A stretch of 64,000 bases of DNA from Bog-473 sp963821755. GTDB taxonomy: Bacteria; Actinomycetota; Acidimicrobiia; Acidimicrobiales; RAAP-2. Location: contig CAWGEX010000005.1 of assembly GCA_963821755.1 (NCBI GenBank), forward strand, positions 434,001 to 498,000. The letters run 5' to 3'. Position 1 is the stretch's first letter; each line of letters opens with the position of its first letter. This document shows, piece after piece, positions 36,697 to 44,990 of this stretch. The translations under genes and the position numbers were made by a program. The notes under the pieces are model-generated. The model worked only from the letters and a program-made list of their open reading frames with translations, did not search any database and was not told where the DNA came from.

Positions 36697-37454
36697 GGCA
36701 GAAGGCGGGCGATGGCGCAGGCCGCCCCGAACCCGTTGTCGATGCCCACGACGGTGACACCGGAGGCGCAGGCGGCCAGCATGGCCAGCAGCGCGGTGAC
36801 GCCCTCGAAGGCGGCGCCGTAACCCGTGCTGGTGGGGACGGCCACCACCGGGGCAGGTGTCAGGCCACCGACCACGCTGGCCAGCGCCCCCTCCATGCCG
36901 GCGATGACGACCACGGCGTCGGCGGCGGCCAGCTGGTCGACCTCGGACAGGAGCCGGTGCAGACCGGCCACGCCGCAGTCGACCAGCACGGTGGGGGCGA
37001 AGCCGAGTGCCCCCAGCACCGAGGCGCATTCGGTGGCCACGGGGAGGTCCGCCGTGCCGGCGGTCACCACGACCACGGTGCCCGAGCGGTGGGCCGCCGG
37101 GCGGAAGACCACCGTCAGGGTCGGACCGGTACCCGACACCTCACCCGTCCCGTAGCCGAGGGCCTCGGTGGCGGCCGATGTGGCCTTGGCCTGGGCCTCG
37201 GTGGCCCGGGTGAGGAGGACGGGGCCCGGGGTCCCGCCCAACAACTCGGCGACGATGGCGGCGCACTGCTCGGGCGTCTTGCCCGGCCCGTAGACGGCTT
37301 CGGGTATGCCCTGGCGGAGGTCCCGGTGGTGATCGACTCGGGCGAAGCCCAGATCCGCATAGGGCAACCGGCGCAGTTGGCGGACGGCGTCATCGGGCGT
37401 GCACTCACCCGAGGCCACCTGTTCGATCAGCGTGCGGAGCGAGGAAGGGTCCAT
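36693..37454 (-). CDS. larB: LarB, nicotinate adenine dinucleotide carboxylase/hydrolase
   Basis: LarB carboxylates the pyridinium ring of NaAD and releases AMP, the first step to the nickel-pincer cofactor. The 253-residue PurE-like product begins MDPSSLRTLIEQVASGE, has PYADLGFARVDHHRDLRQG (substrate cysteine/His region), VVVTAGTADLPVATECA, VDCGVAGLHRLL, IAGMEGALASVVGGL, PVVAVPTSTGYG and GVTVVGIDNGFGAA. First gene of the larB-larC-decarboxylase operon; the start is divergent from pheA with a 22-nt gap. Confidence 0.93.
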   Translation of the reverse strand: MDPSSLRTLIEQVASGECTPDDAVRQLRRLPYADLGFARVDHHRDLRQGIPEAVYGPGKTPEQCAAIVAELLGGTPGPVLLTRATEAQAKATSAATEALGYGTGEVSGTGPTLTVVFRPAAHRSGTVVVVTAGTADLPVATECASVLGALGFAPTVLVDCGVAGLHRLLSEVDQLAAADAVVVIAGMEGALASVVGGLTPAPVVAVPTSTGYGAAFEGVTALLAMLAACASGVTVVGIDNGFGAACAIARLLP

Positions 37455-37476
37455 GGCCTCACTATCCTGCCCGGGT

Positions 37477-38412
37477 GTGAACCCTCCTGCGACCTCGGTC
37501 GCCTATTTCGGGCCGGCCGCCACCTTCACCCACGAGGCGCTCCTGACCCAGCCCGACCTGGCCGCCGCCGAGCTGCGGTCGCTGGGCACGATCACCGCCG
37601 TCCTCGAGGCGGTGGCCGAAGGGCAGGTCGACCTCGGCTTCGTCCCGATCGAGAACGCCATCGAGGGGACGGTCAGCGCGACCATCGACGGGCTCATCTT
37701 CGACGTCGACCTCTTCATCCAGCGCGAAGTGGTGATGGACATCCACCTGCATCTGATGGCCCGGCCCGGCACCGCCCTCGGCGACCTGCGCCAGGTGTCG
37801 TCCTACCCGCACGCCCTGGCCCAGTGCCAGAAGTTCCTGGCCCGGCAGCTGCCCGGGGCCGAGCAGCGGGCGGCCAACTCGACGGCCGACGCGGCCCGGG
37901 TGCTGGGCGAGTCGGAGGCGACCGACGCCGCCGCCATCGCGCCGCGGCTGGCGGCCGAGCGCTACGGCCTGGCCATCCTGGCCGAGGACGTGGAGGATCA
38001 CCCCGAGAACCAGACCCGGTTCGTGACGGTCGCCCGGGCCCGGGTGCCGAGAGCGACCGGGCACGACAAGACCAGCATCGTGTGCTTCCAGCGGGCCGAC
38101 CACCCGGGCAGCCTGCACGGGATGCTCGGCCAGTTCGCCGCCCGCAACATCAACCTGACCAAGCTCGAATCCCGCCCGACCAAGCAGAACCTCGGTGACT
38201 ACTGCTTCGTGATGGACCTGAGCGGCCACCTGAGCGACGAAGTGATCGCCGATTGCCTACGTGACCTGCATGCGGGCTTGGCCGGGGTGAAATTCCTGGG
38301 CTCGTATCCAGCGGCGGGCGCTGACGGCCCCGAGGTGCGCCGCCAGGTCGATGCGGCGTGGCAGGCGGCCGACGAGTGGCTGACGGGGCTGCGGGGGTCC
38401 GTGGCCGAGTAG
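37477..38412 (+). CDS. pheA: Prephenate dehydratase PheA (PDT plus ACT domain)
   Basis: Makes phenylpyruvate from prephenate for phenylalanine synthesis. From GTG 37477 the product is 311 residues: VAYFGPAATFTHEALL, VPIENAIEGTVSATIDGL, SYPHALAQCQKFL, and the regulatory ACT domain (TSIVCFQRADHPGSLHGML, NLTKLESRPTKQNLGDYCF) where Phe would bind at the ESRP/GALV-type sites. No chorismate mutase domain. TATCCT at 37463-37468 is 8 nt from the GTG, implying a leaderless message; the in-frame ATG at 37453 would overlap the divergent larB start. Confidence 0.92.
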   Translation: MNPPATSVAYFGPAATFTHEALLTQPDLAAAELRSLGTITAVLEAVAEGQVDLGFVPIENAIEGTVSATIDGLIFDVDLFIQREVVMDIHLHLMARPGTALGDLRQVSSYPHALAQCQKFLARQLPGAEQRAANSTADAARVLGESEATDAAAIAPRLAAERYGLAILAEDVEDHPENQTRFVTVARARVPRATGHDKTSIVCFQRADHPGSLHGMLGQFAARNINLTKLESRPTKQNLGDYCFVMDLSGHLSDEVIADCLRDLHAGLAGVKFLGSYPAAGADGPEVRRQVDAAWQAADEWLTGLRGSVAE

Positions 38413-38598
38413 GGATCCCGCCGGAGCTGTCCTCGCAGTCCGTCCTTGTGATCCTTGTGATCCCGTGTGCTCGGCGTGATCCCGGGTGATCCGCGCTCAG
38501 GCCGACGCGGTGAAGAGGCGCCGCGGATCGGGGCGGAATGGGTCGGAGCGGGCTATCCGGGGAGCCGAGACCGCTGGTACTGTGCGCTGGGAGGGCAC

Positions 38599-39747
38599 AT
38601 GGCGCTGCGGACAATCGACGTCGACCAGCATCTCTTCGAGGCGCGTGACACCTGGGTGGAGCACATCGACCCGGCGTCCCGTGCCGATGCACTGGTCATC
38701 GAGGATGACGAGGCAGGCTGGCCCTGGCTCACCTGGCGTGGGACCCGGCTGTCGCCGATCGAGATCCCGTTCCCCGAGAAGTCGGCGGCCATCGGGGACG
38801 ACCGCCTGTTGAGGCTGGCGGGAGAGCGAGCCCCGTTCACCTTCGAGGGCCGCGTGCCTCCGGCCTACGGCGCAGCCGGGCCGCGCCTGGCCGCGCTGGA
38901 CGACTTCGGGATCGATGCGGCTGTCATGTTCCCCAACTTCGGATTGCTCTGGGAGAAGATGTTGGCCGGGGACCGTGGCGCGCAGCGGGCCAACGCCCGG
39001 GCCTACAACCGCTTCATGGCGGATGTGTGCAGCGACGGCGAGGACCGCCTGTTCGGGGTGGCCCACCTCCTCCTGCACGATCCCGCCTGGGCGGTCGAAG
39101 AGATCCGGCGGGTGCGAGCAGAGGGCGTCCGCCTGGCCATGATGGCGCCGGCCCCGGTGGACGGCAAACCTCTCTCCCATCCCGACTTCGACCCGGTCTG
39201 GGCGGCCTGCAGTGACGAGGGGGTGGCGCCGGTCTTCCACGTCTCGGGCTTCGAGAGCCCGCTCCACCCGGCCTGGTTGCAGGGTGAACTGGAAACTGGC
39301 GAGATCCTGTTCGACTCCATCTTCTTGTGGTTGGCCCCGGCGGTCGCGCTGGCCGATCTCATCCTGCACGGCACACTCGAACGGTTCCCGGCGCTGCGCA
39401 TCGGCGTGGTCGAGCTCACCGCCGGGTGGGTGCCCAGTTTCCTGCTGCACCTCGATGGCGCGTCGGACTTCTACGCCCTGCGCCACGGAGGTCCGTACCG
39501 GCCCCTGGCCGAGCGGCCGTCGGACTACTTCCTGCGCCAGGTCCGGGTGGCCGCGCTGCCCTACGAGATGCCGAACCGGCTCGTGCCCAAGGTGGGGGAC
39601 CGGACCTTCATGTTGGGCAGCGACTGGCCCCACGCCGAAGGCGTGGCCGATCCCCGAGCCGCCGCCGAGCGAGCGGCGCACGGTCTGGGCGAGGACGCGC
39701 GAACCCACCTGCTGGGGGCCAACGCCGAATGGCTGCTCGGATTGTGA
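38599..39747 (+). CDS. Amidohydrolase_2-family metal-dependent hydrolase
   Basis: A 382-residue TIM-barrel hydrolase: TIDVDQHLFEARDTW (D-x-D-x-H start where the family usually has D-x-H), GIDAAVMFPNFGLLWEK, RAYNRFMADVCSDGEDRLFG, HLLLHDPAWAVEEIRR, FHVSGFES and MLGSDWPHAEGVADP with the catalytic-type Asp. These enzymes (PF04909) include decarboxylases and hydrolases of aromatic or cyclic acids. GGGAGGG precedes the ATG. The following VOC genes are coupled, so its substrate is probably the same pathway. Direct repeats of (CC)TTGTGATCC lie upstream at 38440-38490. Confidence 0.82.
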   Translation: MALRTIDVDQHLFEARDTWVEHIDPASRADALVIEDDEAGWPWLTWRGTRLSPIEIPFPEKSAAIGDDRLLRLAGERAPFTFEGRVPPAYGAAGPRLAALDDFGIDAAVMFPNFGLLWEKMLAGDRGAQRANARAYNRFMADVCSDGEDRLFGVAHLLLHDPAWAVEEIRRVRAEGVRLAMMAPAPVDGKPLSHPDFDPVWAACSDEGVAPVFHVSGFESPLHPAWLQGELETGEILFDSIFLWLAPAVALADLILHGTLERFPALRIGVVELTAGWVPSFLLHLDGASDFYALRHGGPYRPLAERPSDYFLRQVRVAALPYEMPNRLVPKVGDRTFMLGSDWPHAEGVADPRAAAERAAHGLGEDARTHLLGANAEWLLGL

Positions 39748-40238
39748 GCGTCGACCTTGTGGCAACCGAGCGTGAACGCGAGCGACTTCGCTCGCTGTAC
39801 CTGGCTGCGCCGTCGCAGCGCGCGCCCTCGACGGCACGCGGCGTCCACCACATCGCCCTGATGTGTGCCGACGTCGAGCGCACCATCCGCTTCTATCAAG
39901 GGCTCCTCGGCTTTCCGCTGGTTGAGATCTTCGAGAACCGCGACTACCGAGGCTCGACCCACCTGTTCTTCGACATCGGGTTGGACAACTCGTTGGCCTT
40001 CTTCGACTTCCCCGGCCTCGACCTCGGCCCGTACGCCGAAGTGTTGGGTGGACTGCACCACATCGCCCTCTCGGTCGATCAGGCGGCGTGGGACGCGGCG
40101 CGGGCCAAGTTGGACGAGGCGGGCGTGGCCTATCACATCGACAGCGAGATCTCCATGTACTTCAGTGACCCCGACGGCGTGCGGCTGGAACTGATCGCCG
40201 AGGAGCTGGGCTCTCTGTACGGCACCCCCCTCCACTAG
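39744..40238 (+). CDS. VOC/glyoxalase-fold protein 1
   Basis: A 164-residue two-module VOC protein: STARGVHHIALMCADVERT, RFYQGLLGFPLVEIFENRD, THLFFDIGLDNSLAFFDFPG and, in the second half, GGLHHIALSVDQAAW, ISMYFSDPDGVRLELIAEE. Two HHIAL...E pairs could form a metal site. It fits the glyoxalase/extradiol-dioxygenase superfamily rather than lactoylglutathione lyase specifically. GTG overlaps the amidohydrolase stop. Confidence 0.85.
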   Translation: MSVDLVATERERERLRSLYLAAPSQRAPSTARGVHHIALMCADVERTIRFYQGLLGFPLVEIFENRDYRGSTHLFFDIGLDNSLAFFDFPGLDLGPYAEVLGGLHHIALSVDQAAWDAARAKLDEAGVAYHIDSEISMYFSDPDGVRLELIAEELGSLYGTPLH

Positions 40239-40627
40239 TGGGCGTCACCGGCATGGCCAACCTGGCGGTCAAGGTGGCCGACCTCGAGGCGGCTTCGAGC
40301 TGGTACGCCGAGGCCGGTGCCACCGTGACCGAGCCCGTCGCCTGGGAGAACGGCCGCCGAGCCGACGTGACCTTGGGTTGGCTGCACCTCACGTTGTTCA
40401 CCAAGGCCATCTACGAGGACGCGGTCGAGCTTCCCGACGAGGGGTTTCTGCACCCGGCGCTCTTCGTCGACGACCTCGATGCCGAGCTCGCCCGCCACAC
40501 GGTGCTGTGGGGACCGCAGGTCGTCTCGGGGAGTTTCGGCGTGCGCCGGATCGCCTTCGTGGAGGCGCCCGGCGGAATCCGCCTCGAGTTCATGGAACAA
40601 GTGGAAGGACCGGAGGTTCCCGCGTGA
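40238..40627 (+). CDS. VOC/glyoxalase-fold protein 2
   Basis: A 129-residue VOC domain: MANLAVKVADLEAASSWYAE, GWLHLTLFTKAIYEDAVE, FLHPALFVDDLDAELARHT, RRIAFVEAPGGIRLEFMEQ. The first metal-binding His of the HHIAL pattern is replaced (ANLAV), so it may be non-catalytic or use a different metal set. Shares one base with the previous stop (TAGTG) and overlaps the next gene by 4 nt. Confidence 0.8.
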   Translation: MGVTGMANLAVKVADLEAASSWYAEAGATVTEPVAWENGRRADVTLGWLHLTLFTKAIYEDAVELPDEGFLHPALFVDDLDAELARHTVLWGPQVVSGSFGVRRIAFVEAPGGIRLEFMEQVEGPEVPA

Positions 40628-40986
40628 AGGTCGTCCGAGTGCAGCACGTGAGCGTGAATTGTGATGGCCGGCTCGAGGAGACCCGCACGTTCTATGCCGA
40701 CCTGTTCGAAACCGAGGAGCTGGAGCGACCGGTCATCCCGGGCATCTCGGGGAGTTGGCTGGCCCTGGGCGACGCCCAGCTGCACCTGGTCGACGCCAAG
40801 CCCCTGGGGACGCCGATCGACCGGGTCGGCGACCACTGGTGCGTCGAGGTCACCGACCTCGACGCCGCCCGGGCCGAGTTGGAGGAGTCCGGCATTCCCT
40901 ACGACGAGGGTGCGCAGGGCACGGTGGTGCAGTTGTGGATCAACGATCCGTGTGGCCGCACCGTCGAGCTGCAACAGGCCCGCTGA
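40624..40986 (+). CDS. VOC/glyoxalase-fold protein 3
   Basis: A 120-residue VOC protein: RVQHVSVNCDGRLEETRTFY, LFETEELERPVIPG, SWLALGDAQLHLVDAKPLG, DHWCVEVTDLDAARAELEES and INDPCGRTVELQQAR. HVSV, QLHLV, HWCVEV and VELQQ are in the usual strand positions with His/Glu-type ligands. Last gene of the coupled amidohydrolase-VOC operon; the DNA after it loses coding character. Confidence 0.82.
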   Translation: MKVVRVQHVSVNCDGRLEETRTFYADLFETEELERPVIPGISGSWLALGDAQLHLVDAKPLGTPIDRVGDHWCVEVTDLDAARAELEESGIPYDEGAQGTVVQLWINDPCGRTVELQQAR

Positions 40987-41057
40987 TCTGCGCTGCCACT
41001 TTTCAGGCCGTTCGACAGGCGATCCGATAGGTAGCTCGCGCCGTGGTCGTCGGGTTA

Positions 41058-41967
41058 TTAGGGCCACGTCCGCGGGCCGCCGACGGTTGCTGCTGCACGG
41101 AGCGAACCGTCTCGCGCAGCCACTGTTGGGCCGGGTCGCGGTCGAGTCGCGGTGCCAGACCATGAGTAGTGAAACGGTTCGAGTTCGACGGGGGCCGCTA
41201 CGATCGCGAGCGCCGGATCATCGGCGTATCTGTCAACGAGTCGCTTGTTGAGGGTCGCCACCAGGTTCGTGTCCGGTAGCACCGCGGGCGCCCCCATGTT
41301 CAGCGGCAGGGTGAGTGCGGCGCGCGTGCGACGCCGAGCTCTCTGGGACGGCTGGCGATCAGGGGCTGCTCACCGTCGATGATGTCGATCACCAGGTGGG
41401 AGCAGCGAAGGTACTCGTTGGAGCGTCAGCCGCTTGCGCTTCGCAAGCGGGTGGTCGGCGGACATCACGCAGACGCAGATGTCGTCGAAGAGGAGTTCCT
41501 GGCGGAACGCTGCGGGCGGGGCCACGACATAGAAGCTCAGGATCGAGGTTCCCGAGGCACGTTGACGAACACTGCGTCGCGAGGCGACTCGATTCGGATC
41601 GCGGAATCGAGGCGAGAGCCTGTTCACGTCGCGAGCGACCTGTGAAGGAACAGGACGTAGCGCGTAATCGGTTGCTGCGAGCGGTAGTGCTCTCGGCGTC
41701 ACCTGGGTCGAAGGCCTCAGCGGCGAACAGCGTCTACAGTTGCGGCATCAGGCCGGCGAGCTGCCGCGATGCGCTCGGCGCGAGGCGTCAGGACGTACCC
41801 GCTGCCGTCGCGAACCAGGAGCTGGTCGTCGAGCAGCTGCGAAGGCGCGCGAGCGTGCGGCTCATCGCCGGCTGGCTGAGACCCGACCGCTCCGCGGCCC
41901 TGGTCACGTGCCGCTCTCGAGCAGGGCAGGCGAGCGGTGGAAGCAGGTTCAGGTCGATCCCTTCTAG
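41058..41967 (-). pseudogene. LysR-family regulator, decayed
   Basis: Pieces of one LysR gene lie in different frames on the minus strand. The HTH part reads DLNLLPPLA..., then HVTRAAERSGLSQPAMSRTL (near 41870); a frameshift in the following codons moves to LLDDQLLVRDGSGYVLTPRA; the ligand-binding domain appears as LLFDDICVCVMSADHPLAKR near 41440-41500, and the C-terminal part as VLPDTNLVATLNKRL and VAAPVELEPFHYSW ending at 41058. At least two frame breaks and no good start show loss of function, more than a single sequencing slip would explain. Confidence 0.75.
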
Positions 41968-42494
41968 ATGCGTGCGAGCATGTCGGCCATACTAAACATT
42001 CGGATGCGCGATGCGCAACGTGGCGGGCACATCGATCACGTGTTGACCACGGGCAACGAGCTAGCCGGGCCGAGCACCTGCCCGACCCATCCCAGTGGCG
42101 ACGATCTCTTCCACGCGCGCGACTGGCAGGCGTTGGACGGCGTCCACCACCCGGACATGGTCGCCTACGTCACCGGAGCGCAGAGCCGATCTATGGACGT
42201 GAGGCACATGGCGCGGCGATGAAGCAGCTGGTCCGGATGTTTCCCGACGTCCGCGTACACACCCCGTACCCGATCCAGTTCGGAGGCGGCGACTGGATCA
42301 CCGTTGTCACCAACGTCACCGGGACCTTCACCGGGGAGATGACCCTGCCCGACGGCACAGTGATTCCGCCGACCGAGAGGGCATTCGACCTCGAGTTCGC
42401 CCAGACCAGCAAGTGGGACGGTGAGTTCCTCATCGTCATCTCTGCCTTCTGGGACGCAGCGCTACAGGCCAACCAGCTCGGACTCCCGCAGTAA
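41968..42494 (+). pseudogene. SnoaL/NTF2-like protein, frameshifted
   Basis: A divergent partner of the LysR remnant. One frame has LFHARDWQALDGVHHPDMVA (NTF2-like helix and strand), then after a one-base shift at about 42170-42200 another frame continues PIYGREAHGAAMKQLVRMFP, HTPYPIQFGGGDWITVVTNV, GTFTGEMTLPDGTVIPP and ISAFWDAALQANQLGLPQ, ending at 42494. The C-terminal two-thirds are well preserved; the first ~40 residues do not look like the family. Probably a recent pseudogene, or a gene damaged by one assembly indel. Confidence 0.65.
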
Positions 42495-42704
42495 CACGGG
42501 ACGCAGGCCGGGCTCGTGGCGGTCACGCGGCCATCCAGCCCACGAGAGTTGCCTGCCCATAACGACACCCTTGCCGGCGTTAGGGCAGGCGATTCATGGT
42601 CTTAGCCATCGGGGATCCGGCGATACCCGGACGCAGACCGCATTGGCGCCGTCCCGGGGCTAACGTCCGACTGAGATGGGTTCTAAGCGATGCCAGGAGG
42701 AATG

Positions 42705-43028
42705 ATGTCGTTCATCCAGATCATGCAGTTGCAAACGTCCAGGATCAACGAGATCCGAGCTGCAGTCGACGAGTGGCAGAGGGCAACAGAAGGCAAGACC
42801 ACTGTCACACGGAGCGTCATCAGTCAGGACCGGGACAACCCGGACCGCTTCTGGGTCATTGTCACCTTCGACTCGTACGAGGATGCGATGAGGAACTCGG
42901 CCCTCCCGGAGACGGACTCTCTTTCGCAGCAAACGATCGAGCTATCTGACGGCCCTCCCGTCTTCTTTAACCTCGACGTAATCGAGGAACGCCTCGTAGG
43001 CGACCGACGCCCGGGGAACCACTCTTGA
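42705..43028 (+). CDS. Small dimeric alpha/beta-barrel-like protein
   Basis: A 107-residue protein starting MSFIQIMQLQTSRINEIRAA, with DRDNPDRFWVIVTFDSYED and a hydrophobic C-terminal strand. The beta-alpha-beta-beta pattern and FxSYEdAM element resemble the ABM/dimeric alpha-beta barrel family of small monooxygenases and stress proteins. AGGAGG (42695-42700) supports ATG 42705 (or 42702). The 42495-42704 stretch before it shows nothing convincing. Confidence 0.65.
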   Translation: MSFIQIMQLQTSRINEIRAAVDEWQRATEGKTTVTRSVISQDRDNPDRFWVIVTFDSYEDAMRNSALPETDSLSQQTIELSDGPPVFFNLDVIEERLVGDRRPGNHS

Positions 43029-43179
43029 GTGTCACGATGCGAGGCTCCTGAGTTATCCGTAACCGAGAGCGAGAGCATTTCTGAATCCGCCGCGTACGCC
43101 AAAGGTCAATCATGAACCAAGACATTGAGCCAAGCCGGGCCGCACCCGGCGATGGCGAGACTCCAGGAGGGTGAGACTC

Positions 43180-43464
43180 ATGTTCCTCGGCTCCTATCAC
43201 TTCGATGGCGATCCTGACGAACTTGTGCCCGCGTACAGGCGGCTTGCCGCGGGCATGCCGGTTGAACAGGTTGAGCTGCACGTCTGCGCGCAAGGCGAAA
43301 GGGGCATCACCGTATTCGATACCTGCCCGTCGCGTGAGGTGTTCGACGGCTTCATTTCCAGCACCGGCTTCGCCGACGCCGTGGCGGCGGCCGGTTTGCC
43401 CCGACCCCGGATCCAACCGGTTGGGGAAGTGGTGAACACGATGGGAACCGCTCTTCGAACCTGA
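43180..43464 (+). CDS. Small dimeric-barrel-like protein, function unknown
   Basis: A 94-residue product: MFLGSYHFDGDPDELVPAY, VEQVELHVCAQGERGITVFD, SREVFDGFISSTGFADAVAA. Like the preceding gene it has a ferredoxin-like alpha/beta pattern used in dimeric barrels. AGGAGG at 43165-43170 lies 9 nt before this ATG, so I prefer it to the GTG at 43171. Family not recognised further. It stands 53 nt before the hydrolase gene on the same strand. Confidence 0.6.
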   Translation: MFLGSYHFDGDPDELVPAYRRLAAGMPVEQVELHVCAQGERGITVFDTCPSREVFDGFISSTGFADAVAAAGLPRPRIQPVGEVVNTMGTALRT

Positions 43465-43517
43465 CATGCCAGGAACGAAGAGCGTGCTGCGATCGTTGGA
43501 GCGAGGAAGGATCGCCA

Positions 43518-44333
43518 GTGCCTGAGGTCGATGTGGGGGAAATCTCGCTCTACTACGAGGAGACAGGAAGCGGACCGCCGTGCCTCGTCGCGCACGGCGG
43601 TCCCGGACTTCACCACGGTGTGTACCGGAGCCTGGACCGGCTCGGTGACATCCGGCGGCTCGTGTACTGGGACCACCGTGGGCACGGACGCTCGGGTCCC
43701 CTGCCAGCAGGTGATGTCCAGATGTCGGTTTTCGCCGACGACGCGGTTCGGCTCGCCAACGCCTTGGGCATTGGCACGTTCGCAATGTTCGGGCATTCCT
43801 TCGGCGGATGGGTGGCGCTCGAAGCGGCCCTCCGCTACCCGGATCGAGTCTCGGCCCTCGTCCTGGCGGCGACGACTCCCGGGCAGCTCGGTGCCACCGA
43901 GTCCGCAGAAGAGGAACAGGGCGAACCCATGCCTGCGGAGATCGAGGGGCTCTTGCTCAGCCAGCCCGCCACCGACGCGGAGGCCGCCGAGGTCTACCGG
44001 GCGCTCGCCCCACACTTCATGAGGGGACTCGACCCCGCGCCCTTGCTCGAATCGATCGACGAGGACCTTGTCTCCGCCGACAGCATGCAGCGAGTTTTCG
44101 CTGCCTTGGCCTCATGGAGCGCCATCGAGCGTCTGGAAAAGCTCCAGTGTCCAACGCTCCTGCTCGCGGGAGGCCATGACCTGTTCTGTTCGCCGCCGCA
44201 GCTGCGCCGCATCGCCAAGCGGGTGCCGACTGCCGAACTGGTGCTGTTCGAGAATAGCGGCCACTTCATCTGGTTCGAGGAACCTGGCCGCTTCTTTGAC
44301 GAGGTGGTTGGTCCCTGGCTCGCTGCGAACTGA
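43518..44333 (+). CDS. Alpha/beta hydrolase (proline-iminopeptidase-like)
   Basis: A 271-residue alpha/beta hydrolase: CLVAHGGPGLHHGVYRSL (HGGPG oxyanion loop), LVYWDHRGHGRSGPL, the nucleophile elbow MFGHSFGGWVALEAALRYP, LLLAGGHDLFCSPPQL (Asp) and LVLFENSGHFIWFEEP (His). The HGGPG and DHRGHGRS patterns recall proline iminopeptidases and related hydrolases; substrate unknown. GAGGAAGGA precedes the GTG. It is the last typical high-G+C gene before the repeat-bounded module. Confidence 0.85.
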   Translation: MPEVDVGEISLYYEETGSGPPCLVAHGGPGLHHGVYRSLDRLGDIRRLVYWDHRGHGRSGPLPAGDVQMSVFADDAVRLANALGIGTFAMFGHSFGGWVALEAALRYPDRVSALVLAATTPGQLGATESAEEEQGEPMPAEIEGLLLSQPATDAEAAEVYRALAPHFMRGLDPAPLLESIDEDLVSADSMQRVFAALASWSAIERLEKLQCPTLLLAGGHDLFCSPPQLRRIAKRVPTAELVLFENSGHFIWFEEPGRFFDEVVGPWLAAN

Positions 44334-44430
44334 GCGCCCGTCCGCCCGGGCTCTCCCGGCATGGAGTCGGCCACCCTCAGCATTCGTTCAGTTCGATCGC
44401 AACGGGCCGATACCGAGTAAGTCCGAGAGT

Positions 44431-44475
44431 GTCCCCGTTCGCCGGGACGGGGTGCCACCATGCGGCACCATCGGG
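44431..44475 (+). repeat. ~45-bp direct repeat, copy 1
   Basis: GTCCCC...CGCCGGGACGGGGTGCCACC...TGCGGCACCATCGGG; it contains an inverted repeat GTGCC/GGCAC with a 7-nt loop. It matches copy 2 at 45927-45970 in the same orientation with about six differences and a 1-nt length change. It lies in the 222-nt gene-free gap after the hydrolase. Confidence 0.75.
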
Positions 44476-44555
44476 ATACCCACACTCCGACTGCCGGGAT
44501 GGGGTCACGGGGGCACGACCGCCAGGGCTATGGGAAACATTCGCTGCGTGAACCG

Positions 44556-44840
44556 TTACTTGCCCTCTCGGTGGGTCACGACCTGGCCATCAACCAGAAC
44601 GGTGAAAGAAGCAGAGCGAAATCCGCCGAACCAGCGCTGCCGCTCAGAGCTGATTTCGACCAGATGTCCGCCAACTTCTTGATTCCATGTGCGCTTCGTT
44701 GACAGTTGGTAATGAGTCCCAAGCCTCCAGGGACTTTGTAAGAGAAAGGTCTGGTCTCCGACAGAGAGGTCGGCTCTGCCGGTCCGATTGTTCCGCTGAA
44801 ACAGCGCAGGTCTGCCGCCTACCTCGAAATGGATTTCCAT
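44556..44840 (-). CDS. Conserved-looking small protein, function unknown
   Basis: A 94-residue product starting MEIHFEVGGRPALFQRNNRT, then GRADLSVGDQTFLLQSPWRL, HYQLSTKRTWNQEVGGHLVE and ASFTVLVDGQVV. The alternation of beta-strand-like segments suggests an all-beta domain. Codon use is less G/C-biased than the core genes. I know no function. ATG 44840 is chosen because the ordered sequence begins there; an ATG 21 nt further upstream is possible. Confidence 0.55.
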   Translation of the reverse strand: MEIHFEVGGRPALFQRNNRTGRADLSVGDQTFLLQSPWRLGTHYQLSTKRTWNQEVGGHLVEISSERQRWFGGFRSASFTVLVDGQVVTHREGK

Positions 44841-44990
44841 CCACGAGATTATTACCTGCATCAGATGACCTATGCACAACCTTCCAAAGCCTTTTCTGGG
44901 AGGTGCCCCAGTCCGCCGGATCTGTGATCACTCGCGGCCACCTGTCCGTGTCCCCCTGGGCCTATGTCTCGGTTGAACTCGGGGAAGGTG

